Shown here in pieces: positions 57,401 to 64,000 of a stretch of DNA of 64,000 bases. Position 1 is the first letter of the stretch. Every line of letters begins with the position of its first letter. The position numbers and the translations under genes were made by a program. The stretch lies in the NCBI GenBank assembly GCA_027627225.1, contig CM051034.1:44032548-44096547 (forward strand). The letters are read 5' to 3'. The DNA is from Congeria kusceri. Taxonomy: Eukaryota; Mollusca; Bivalvia; Myida; Dreissenidae. Below the pieces are notes generated by a model. The model did not search any database and was not told the origin of the DNA. It saw only the letters and a list, made by a program, of their open reading frames with translations.

Positions 57401-60400
57401 GTCATAAGTGGATGCATGATAAGGAAACCAACAGAGTTATCAGCAATTTGATGTTAAAACAAAGGAATGAAAGCTTTGTAGATTGTTTGTATAATGGGAA
57501 ATAAAAGTATGAAGTAAATCTTGATAAAATCATTGTTTACTTTTATTTATAAATTTTTATTTTTTCCCATACAACATGGATTTTCTCCTATCAATTAGCC
57601 TGCCTTCATTCACCCAATGGCTGCAAAAAAACTGCAATCCTTTGTTGTTATGTTTCAAGCTTGCGGAGATAAAGTCCAACCTCTTCAAGCGAGTGGGAGT
57701 AAACAACCTGTATCAGATATCGTGCAGTGACGTGAAGGAGAGATTCCACTATTTCATCCTGCTGTTTGTTGTCTGCATTCGGAACATGAACGAAGTGGCC
57801 TGGAACATGGGTCAGTGTTTGCATTTAGGCCAAGTGACACCAGACTGGACATAGTCATTTGGTTTATTTAGGGTTTTTACTGTTCAATATATTCAATTTT
57901 GCGATAAAAATCGTAAGGTTTTTGGTTTATAGAGGGTATGGTTATTTACTGATTTTTTTTGCTATATAGAATAAGAAGGTGAAAAAATCGGGACCAAAAC
58001 ATAAGTTTGGTTTAGACGGGGATTTGGTATTTCGAGGATTTTGTTAGAACAGGTTTCACTGTATTAATTTAGTATTTCTTTTTCTCCATTGGGCGAGTCA
58101 TGTAAAATGACCCATTTTCAATCCCACAAAGGTGTATATTTTCTAAGTGGAGTGCAAGCACAAATCACTAATCTGTACTTACAAAAATCTCAAATACCGG
58201 TACCTGGGAATCGGGAATTCAGTTTGCAAATGACAGATTTAGGAGTAAAAAACATTAAAATAATGTGTTCTACCAATATGCCCCTTGTTTATTTTTAAAC
58301 AAGTAGCACATTGGTTGCTGGTAAGCTAGTAATTATATTTTCATAATTCGTCCATTGAAAGCCAAAAGGGCCTATCAGCCTTCTATGCACATATGCTAAT
58401 TGGCCCTTTTGGCTGTCAAGGGACGAAATTATATACATAAATTTATATTTCCAATGGGATTTTCTGACTACAGAATATGTTCCTTTATTTGGAATGCATC
58501 ATTTGATGGCCTCTTTCCAAGCAGAGAATAAAGAACTGCTCTTCGTTTCTTAGAGAAAGTTAAAAGAAAAATTTGCTGTATATTTCCATCAGTTGGAATT
58601 ATTATAATGATCTCTTGACCAGAACATACACCCCATCGAGGGTTGAGCACGAAACTATTGTATCTTATATAGAAATGTTAAACAGATAAAAATAGTTTCA
58701 CGTTCAACCCTCGCCATGTCAATTACAACACTGCTTTTTTTAAATCTAAATAGTTGTTCTTGTTTTTTCAGAACACCTGTGGGTTCTACTGCCCGATGCG
58801 ATAATTGTGCTGATATCGGAGGTGTTGGTAGACTGGGGAAAGCATGCTTTCATTCTCAAGTTTAATGAAATAATGGCCGATGTAAGTGTTAAGTGTTTTT
58901 TACTTAGTCAAAAGAAGGTCTCTTGTTGAGTTTACAAGTTTGTAGTAATACCCAGCAAAATCCATACATTTCTGAGCAAGAAAGTTGGACAAAACGCTTG
59001 ACTTTGGAAGTGGCAGTTTTGAGGTTGTTATGTAGGCAGGACATGACATGGAAGAATTTTCCAATTTCCTACACTACTTTAGTGCTAACATTTATTAATA
59101 CAGTGTAGTTTCATTACTATTTAAACATCCCCACTGTAAGAATATTAAAGTATTAACTCTTTATGCTTGTGTAATATGCATAAATAACAAAACCTGAGGA
59201 CTGCCATTCAGATTGTATAATTGTATGCCATAACAGTGATCATTCTTTCTAATTGAAATTTTAAGGTACTCATTGAACGTACTTGCTCTAAGTTGTGTAA
59301 GTGTGCATGTCAGTATTTCTACTTTTTTGTATGATACCTCATACTCCTTTGTTTGTGTCATGGTTATTTGTCTGAAGCTACAAATGAACTTAAAGTATAA
59401 ATTATGGGATGCTAAAATACAGAGATGAGATGAACTTTTGCAAGCAAATGTTTAAATTAAGTTATTTTTCTTAGTTGAGGGCTTTTAGTAATTTTGTGTC
59501 GTCCGCATGTTAGTATGGCATTGTTGTCTCATTCTCAAATACAGATTTGATAATTGAGTTGGTCTTGCAATTGTAATGACTGTTAGATTTTAAACATTAT
59601 TACTTGCCCGAGTGAATTGCTGTACAGCATCCATCTTTTTCACTGATATCTTTGTAATTTCATTTTTTTAAATAACTGTCATTTCATTGTCAGCCTTTGA
59701 CCAACTTCATCATTAGGAGCATCCATCACTTTCACTGAAACTTTATTCGCATCTGACAACAGCAAGAATAGGTGCATTTGTACCATGCTTGGCTAAGATA
59801 CCGGTATAGACTTTAAACTGATGTTGAACATTCACGAGGTAGAAATGTGCAACACCCTGCTATGCTGTTCTTGTGTTTCCCAGTATGTTTTCTCTTCCAT
59901 ATGGATGTTGGCTGTTTGCTACGTCAAATAGTGTGCGTTGTTTTTTTGTTTTATTTAAAGTGTGTATGTACGATCTTAAATATCAATTATTTTCAAAATA
60001 AGCAGATGAAAGTGACAAAAAAAAATTGAAATTAAACAGAAAAAAACATAAACATGATGACACTTCAATATGAAATAAATCAATAAGTACTAGTGTCGAC
60101 TCTTGCATTGTTTATTGGTGCTGTGTAACCTAACCCAATTGTCAAGTCAATGTTTATGCGTGTATTTGAGTTTTCTCTTGTACGGACAAAAACTATTTGG
60201 TGATTAAAAACTTCCTTATTGTGCATTTAAAGGCAATATTTTTGCTTAACATTATTCCATTTTAAATACAAATATATGTTAATTAACTTAATTTTGTTAA
60301 TTGTATTTATGCCACTATATCTGTTGTAAGATCGTACATACTCTCTTTAAATATAATAAGTGACTTTTTATGTACAATATAAGTGACTTTTTATATACAA

Positions 60401-63400
60401 GTAGAAATTGTCAATGTCAGTGTAATATTCATGTTGAACTTAGGATAATTTCGTCAAATCAGGTATGTTTCGTTAAATATCATTCAAAATAGATGGGCAA
60501 AATAAGCCCTTATATGCTCTTTAAATGTACCGAAATCTCCCTAAAAAGCCTTTATTTTGCAAAATTTGAACCTTTATAAAAACCTTTATTTTCACCGAGG
60601 TCTGCTAGGAGGCCTGCGCATGTCTTTGGGGTCATTGTGTGAAGTCACTTACCAAGGCCTATAACTCTGACCTGCAATTTAGCACAATAATGCACCTTTT
60701 TGTACTTTTTGAAAATCCAGGTTACAGTTTGCATGCCACAACTCCATCTCTCTATATCTACTACAGATAATCAATTAAAACTTCACTTATGTCTTCGGGG
60801 TCATTATATAAGGTCACTGACCAAGGCACATAACTCTGACAAAGCGGTATGAATAGTCGAGCACGATGTCCTGAGACAGCTCTTGTGGTCCAGGCAGTTT
60901 CTTTGCATATTCTTGTAGAGGAGTGACCAACGTTAAATTTTAGTCAGGTCGGACAGTTGGCATGATGCAAGTTACCAAGAAAACCAAGACAAATCAAAAT
61001 ATTTGTTTTAGCATCATTGTGTCAAAAGCCTGTGGCTAATTGAGACACTTTCGAGTCAGTTTCCTCGGTAAATTCAGTACTTGGTGTCTTTTGAGAAAGA
61101 TTATTGGAACCTTGCCTAAGTAGGGATAGAATTTACGACCTCCTGAGCACAAGGCGGACATCATTTCCAAGCCGACTTTAATGTAATTAAACAGCAAACA
61201 ATGATGGTAATGCTTAATGTGTTTTTATATCAGTTAATCTTTTTCCTAGATTGGAGCTAGTAGGTCATTTGATCATTTCACTCAGGGTTATATGAAACTA
61301 CTTTTACTTTCTTTTTACTTTTTTTTGTTGAAAGTATGTTAATAACCTAATCATCCGTGTAAACATCGGCCTTTGAAACAACAGAAAACACATAACAACA
61401 TTCAATAAATACACAATTAAGCGACAACAACGCAGAAAGTATGGCACTATTTTCCCACCACAACAGTGAGCGACAGTTTTGGAAACATTAAGACGTCACA
61501 TTTATGACGTCAGAATACACACACTTTTGACGCTTCAGCATATCTCACACATTTTTTTTATTTATCGTTCAACTGCAGGCAATAAAAAGAAAATTTGTTG
61601 ATTTCAGTGTAAGAGCATATTTTATTTCATTTGTGGTCATAGAAAACTAATATTTTCACGAGTGGTTTTATATGACCACTCATTAAATAAAATAAGATCT
61701 GACACTGAAACCAACAAATATCCTCTATGTCTTCCCACAGGTATACTGGGAGTTCAAAGTCAAGCTGGCATTGGACATGGCCACCAGCAGACAGAGTCAG
61801 GTAAGGTTTTGTCACGTGTACAGCAAGATTAGGACTAGGGTAAATTAATACCACATTGACCGTTATGTATTAATATATTTTACGAAACAAGAACGATGAA
61901 TATATAGAAGATATTTGTTCCGTAGAATATCAATTTTAATTCACAAGTGATCATAGATCATTTATATTTTCACGAGTGGCGCAGCAACGAATGAACAAAT
62001 GTTTGTCTATGATCAGGAGTGAATTAAAATCAATATTCTACCGAAAACAGCAAATGATATTTTTATTTTATGCCTTTTTATGTCGTTTTGCTACATTTTA
62101 AGTGCTATCTGAATATGTTTAATTTGAAAATATTGCAGTAATTATAACGTCTTGACGTCAAAATAATGACGTAATTTCAAAATTTTTGAGTCGGCCTGTT
62201 TAATTTACTGTATTGAATCGGGAACCAGTGTGAAACAGTGAAAATTATCAAAGTGGTAATTTTCACTGTTTAAAACAGTGAATTTCCAATTCTATTTAAC
62301 TGATATCTCCCTATAAACCACCGGAAAACATAAAATAAATGCGTTTCCATACTGGAATCATGTTAAATTGGTGTAAGAGTACCGTAAAACGTTGTGTATA
62401 GCACGCAATTTTTTGTGTGGAAATTGGCAAAAAATAATTTTTTTAGTCAAAATTTTTAGTTGAAATTATGTTCTGTGGAGATTTGCAAACATTTCGAAAA
62501 AAAAAAAGAAAACATAAAATTAATATCAATGCATTCTGTTCTTTCAGGCCTTCTCTGATCATTCAGACCTGGTCTCCCGTCGGATGGGGTTAACACCCCT
62601 GCCTCTAGCCTGCCTCCTGTATCGCATCCTGAGTCGGTCTGTCAGACTCAACAGTTTGATGGACTATGCCATTCTTGTTATGATTTACCTATGGTAAGGA
62701 AGAATCTAAGATACAACTTAATGTTTCTTGTCAACTTTTGTTCATAGATCATTTCATTCTAGAGTTGGATTCAAACCTTTATCTAGGGGTGACCATTTCA
62801 AGTCGATGAATTTATTGAATAACCTATGTATTGCCAAACCTGGCCCAATTTTGACAAAAGCTCTTTTCCACTTGCCCTTGCATGATTTGGGGCAAGCTAA
62901 GCAATACCGGCAATAGCAGTCTCGATATCTATATGTGCATCAAATGTTCTAATAGTAAATAGTAATTTCTCTGTTACAGTTTGATGTCTTTGAAAGTTCT
63001 CAACAGCATTATACTTCTTGGCCATTCCTACAAAGTCATTCAGAAATACCATGAGCAGAAAACTGAAGAGGAATCAACCAATCAGGAGCAAGGTGCTGAC
63101 AAAACAACCAATGAGAATCACACACCAGTGCCTGAACCGACCAATCAGAATGAAGGTTTCAAATTTTCAAACGAAAGGCGTGCCTCCTCAGATACGAGTG
63201 TGCCTAAAAATTTTAGTCAGATTTTTGGTGCAGATTCCTACTCGGAATTAACTCTAGTGCAAGACCCAACACCAATCGAGCAGACTGAAGGATTTATTAT
63301 GAAAATGCCAAGGGCAACAACTCCAGACAGTTCACAGAACAGTTTGTCAGAGTTATCTCCAAATGACCAGGAGTCAAGACCATCATGTGACCATGACAGA

Positions 63401-63904
63401 GAGTCATATGACCGGAATGTGTCATGTGACCACAACAAAGAGTCGTGTGACCAGAATGTGTCATTGGACCATAGCCCAGAGTCATGTGACCAAAGGAAAG
63501 AGTCATGTGACCATAGCAGAGAGTCATGTGACCCGAATGTGTCTCATAAGGTCGGTACACTTTCAGAGGTTCAAAACAATTCACATGATAATGCCAACAA
63601 TTTATTACCAGATACAATTGCTGACAGCCTAGTCAACGATATATCTCATAATAAAACTGAAAAGAATGATGACAAATCATCTGAAACAGTTAGCGAAATG
63701 AAATCAAAATCTAGAGGCTCAGGCATGGAAGGAGCAACATTATTTCAAAGGTCAAACAGAAGTTTTCTAATGAGTTTTGACATGGGCAGAAAATCAGGTT
63801 CCAGCGTATCATTACCAGAATCCATAGGGGCTGCCCATAGTAGGGATACAGATCAGACTCAATCTGCCGATAATGATCCAGAACTTTCGAAGAAGCATAA
63901 TTAG
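51357..63904 (+). CDS. TAPT1: TAPT1 family multipass membrane protein, 11 coding exons
   Basis: Exons 51357-51402, 51837-51967, 52346-52464, 53015-53177, 53599-53734, 54357-54454, 57660-57810, 58772-58881, 61741-61800, 62548-62693 and 62980-63904 join in phase to 2085 nt and 694 residues; human TAPT1 has 567. TAPT1 is the animal relative of yeast EMP65, an ER-membrane protein of the SLP1-EMP65 folding guard. In vertebrates it is linked to cilia/centrosomes, Golgi traffic and axial skeleton patterning. Conserved blocks: ELTRGYLLEREEEKYAQKR, PRELEK, LDAFLFIFTFLPLR, CDILKGVILVVCSFLMSYVD, SSFGHDILDALFWTATEP, LNVAFNSHNKALL, IMMSNN, EIKSNLFK, KHAFILKFNEI, SRRMGLTPLPLA and SLKVLNSIILLG. Five or more hydrophobic segments are visible. 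The N-terminus is very short against the long Gly/Pro-rich vertebrate one. The C-tail is long, acidic and Ser-rich with ESCD repeats. ATG 51357 follows an in-frame TAG. Confidence 0.96.
51837..51967 (+). CDS. TAPT1: TAPT1 exon 2, residues 16-59
   Basis: Acceptor ACATTTCAG, donor G|GTATTA. Encodes the family signature FTTELTRGYLLEREEEKYA and VYTFMKTPRELEK. Confidence 0.95.
52346..52464 (+). CDS. TAPT1: TAPT1 exon 3, residues 60-98
   Basis: Acceptor TCTCTTTTCAG; a second AG five bases on is possible but would break phase. Donor AG|GTTGGA. Encodes membrane segment FFQCLDAFLFIFTFLPLR and LAVLRLFTLPC. Confidence 0.95.
53015..53177 (+). CDS. TAPT1: TAPT1 exon 4, residues 99-153
   Basis: Acceptor GTATTTCCAG, donor T|GTAAGT. 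Encodes PSQICDILKGVILVVCSFLM and YHLVRGQATIKLYVFFNML, almost residue for residue the vertebrate core. Confidence 0.97.
53599..53734 (+). CDS. TAPT1: TAPT1 exon 5, residues 154-198
   Basis: Acceptor ACTGTTCAG, donor T|GTATCC. Encodes ADRLLSSFGHDILDALFWTA and TVPHLLIAVIYV. Confidence 0.97.
53890..54060. mobile_element. Foldback MITE in TAPT1 intron 5
   Basis: GTTTTCGGTGTGATAAACG and ATATCATCACTGGGAAGGGA pair with ATTATCACACCAAAAACA and TCCTTTTCCAGTGATGATAT. The arms are about 70 bp. The outer end CAAATATCCTCTAT is shared with 61590-61725. Confidence 0.8.
54357..54454 (+). CDS. TAPT1: TAPT1 exon 6, residues 199-231
   Basis: Acceptor CCTCTTCAG, donor T|GTAAGT. Encodes HTLLILFQATVLNVAFNSHN and LLVIMMSNN. 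Confidence 0.97.
54788..54938. mobile_element. Foldback MITE in TAPT1 intron 6
   Basis: AGATCTGACACTAGTTGT and TTTTATTAAACTCGTCCAGG pair with the downstream GAACTCGTTTAATAAAATA and ACAACGAGTGTCAGATCCT. Confidence 0.75.
55596..55849. mobile_element. Palindromic foldback element, copy 3
   Basis: Same family as 38779-39039, in TAPT1 intron 6: CAGGCGCTTCGTGGGAAAAC at the left and ACACGACGCGCCTCATAT at the right. GATTAGCCTGTGCAGTCCGC is inside. ATAT on both sides could be the target duplication. Confidence 0.8.
56435..56520 (+). pseudogene. Partial duplicate of TAPT1 exon 7
   Basis: The frame CTTGCAGAGATAAAGTCCAA continues TTTTTCAAGC and reads LAEIKSNFFKQ, against LAEIKSNLFKR at 57660. Similarity stops after about 35 bp, and the next residues (FLKLGRFTLMF) do not match the family. 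It has an upstream pyrimidine tract but no equivalent donor. Likely the remnant of an exon duplication. Confidence 0.65.
56600..57236 (-). mobile_element. Tandem-core element, - strand
   Basis: Read on the - strand it begins AAACAAGAGCTGTCAGAGG followed by ACAGTGCGCTCAAC. The units contain repeated ACTCTGTAACTT/GTTAGAG-type and GACCTTGACC-type phrases. It ends with GACGCCAACGCCGGGGCG, AGTAGAATAGC. Lies between the exon 7 relic and TAPT1 exon 7. Confidence 0.65.
57660..57810 (+). CDS. TAPT1: TAPT1 exon 7, residues 232-281
   Basis: Acceptor TGTTTCAAG, donor G|GTCAGT. Encodes LAEIKSNLFKRVGVNNLYQ, SDVKERFHYFILLFVVCIRN and MNEVAWNM. Confidence 0.95.
58334..58428. repeat. Hairpin element in TAPT1 intron 7
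   Basis: TTCGTCCATTGAAAGCCAAA and AGGGCC pair with GGCCCTTTTGGCTGTCAAGG and GACGAA. The loop is about 35 bp. Confidence 0.7.
58636..58714. repeat. Hairpin element before TAPT1 exon 8
   Basis: CGAGGGTTGAGCACGAAACT pairs with AGTTTCACGTTCAACCCTCG. The loop is about 35-40 bp. It lies 57 bp upstream of exon 8. Confidence 0.75.
58772..58881 (+). CDS. TAPT1: TAPT1 exon 8, residues 282-318
   Basis: Acceptor GTTTTTTCAG, donor T|GTAAGT. Encodes HLWVLLPDAIIVLISEVLVD and KHAFILKFNEIMAD. Confidence 0.97.
60600..60886 (-). mobile_element. 5' part of a tandem-core element, - strand
   Basis: The - strand reads ACAAGAGCTGTCTCAGGACA then TCGTGCTCGACTATTC. Two core units with GGTCACTGACCAAGGC / AGTCACTTACCAAGGC and ATAACTCTGAC follow on the + strand. 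Confidence 0.55.
61015..61190 (-). mobile_element. tRNA-derived SINE, - strand copy
   Basis: Complement of the 49949 SINE: shared AGTACTTGGTGTC, TTTCGAGTC and ATTTACGACCTCCTGAGC. The A and B boxes are decayed. Confidence 0.6.
61590..61725. mobile_element. Foldback MITE abutting TAPT1 exon 9
   Basis: TTTGTTGATTTCAGTGTAAG and TTTTATTTCATTTGTGGTCA pair with TGACCACTCATTAAATAAAA and GACACTGAAACCAACAAATA. The outer end ACAAATATCCTCTATG sits directly against the pyrimidine tract of the exon 9 acceptor. Confidence 0.8.
61741..61800 (+). CDS. TAPT1: TAPT1 exon 9, residues 319-338
   Basis: Acceptor CTTCCCACAG, donor G|GTAAGG, exactly 20 codons: VYWEFKVKLALDMATSRQSQ. A foldback MITE ends within about 20 bp of the acceptor. 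Confidence 0.95.
61890..62062. mobile_element. Foldback MITE in TAPT1 intron 9
   Basis: ATTTGTTCCGTAGAATATCA and ATTTTAATTCACAAGTGATC pair with GATCAGGAGTGAATTAAAAT and TATTCTACCGAAAACAGCAA. Confidence 0.7.
62548..62693 (+). CDS. TAPT1: TAPT1 exon 10, residues 339-386
   Basis: Acceptor TGTTCTTTCAG, donor G|GTAAGG. Encodes FSDHSDLVSRRMGLTPLPLA and the start of the last membrane segment (YAILVMIYLW). Confidence 0.96.
62980..63904 (+). CDS. TAPT1: TAPT1 exon 11, residues 387-694
   Basis: Acceptor TCTGTTACAG. The last membrane segment (LMSLKVLNSIILLG) is followed by a long polar tail rich in S, N, D, E and Q, with ESCD repeats at residues 522-575, ending KKHN before TAG at 63902-63904. The tail is not conserved with the vertebrate one in sequence. 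The 3' UTR runs past the window end. Confidence 0.95.
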
Positions 63905-64000
63905 GTCTGTTTAGAGAACATTCTAAAGAAAACAAGAAATGTGCTATACCAATATCTATTTTTGGTTATTGATCTTTTCATGAAAGGAAGATTTTAGGAT

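Noticed and set aside
62981..63904. Treating the 3' open frame as an independent gene
   Set aside because: It begins with an acceptor and continues the last TAPT1 membrane segment in phase, so it is the terminal exon.

Overview
This is an animal nuclear DNA window: AT-rich, intron-rich and crowded with transposon remnants. The spliced exons, the bivalve-like short peptidoglycan recognition protein and the repeat types (palindromic elements, tRNA-derived SINEs, elements with tandem cores and hairpin tails) point to a bivalve mollusc, probably a heterodont clam or mussel. That assignment is inference. There are no bacterial operons and no CRISPR.

Three protein loci can be supported. (1) At the left edge (668-1581, + strand) lie two exons of a short peptidoglycan recognition protein. 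All three zinc ligands are visible, but there is an in-frame TAG at 871-873 and the central strand of the fold is missing, so it is called a probable pseudogene. (2) SERAC1, a mitochondria/ER-contact serine lipase-like protein, fills 41.2-16.6 kb on the - strand. I could join 16 coding exons with matching splice phases into one 679-residue frame (2040 nt including the stop). (3) TAPT1, a multipass membrane protein of the TAPT1/EMP65 family, runs from 51.4 kb to 63.9 kb on the + strand in 11 coding exons, 694 residues (2085 nt including the stop). SERAC1 and TAPT1 are head to head, and the roughly 10 kb between their start codons holds transposons, a large two-level minisatellite and a candidate shared promoter (50.47-51.36 kb).

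Layout: 0-1.6 kb PGRP relic; 1.6-16.5 kb intergenic DNA with a four-copy dispersed repeat (5.3-12.2 kb) and a tandem-core element (14.4-15.4 kb); 16.0-16.65 kb a roughly 70-bp tandem repeat that runs into the SERAC1 3' end; 16.6-41.2 kb SERAC1, whose introns carry three pogo/Tigger-like elements, a hAT-like MITE, several tandem-core elements and TTAA-flanked elements with a tRNA-like interior; 41.2-47.5 kb more nested elements; 47.54-49.68 kb minisatellite (13 x 104 bp, then 24 x 33 bp); 49.95 kb a tRNA-derived SINE; 51.4-63.9 kb TAPT1 with many foldback MITEs in its introns.

The three genes are not an operon or pathway. Immune recognition (PGRP), mitochondrial lipid remodelling (SERAC1) and ER/cilium membrane biology (TAPT1) are separate functions. 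The most unusual material is structural: TTAA-flanked inverted-repeat elements with an internal tRNA-like promoter, a family of elements sharing ACAAGAG / GAGCTAAA ends, a minisatellite whose core has been re-amplified, and duplicated exon pieces in both SERAC1 and TAPT1. Exon boundaries were set by eye from GT/AG sites, phase and similarity to remembered family members; no alignment was run.
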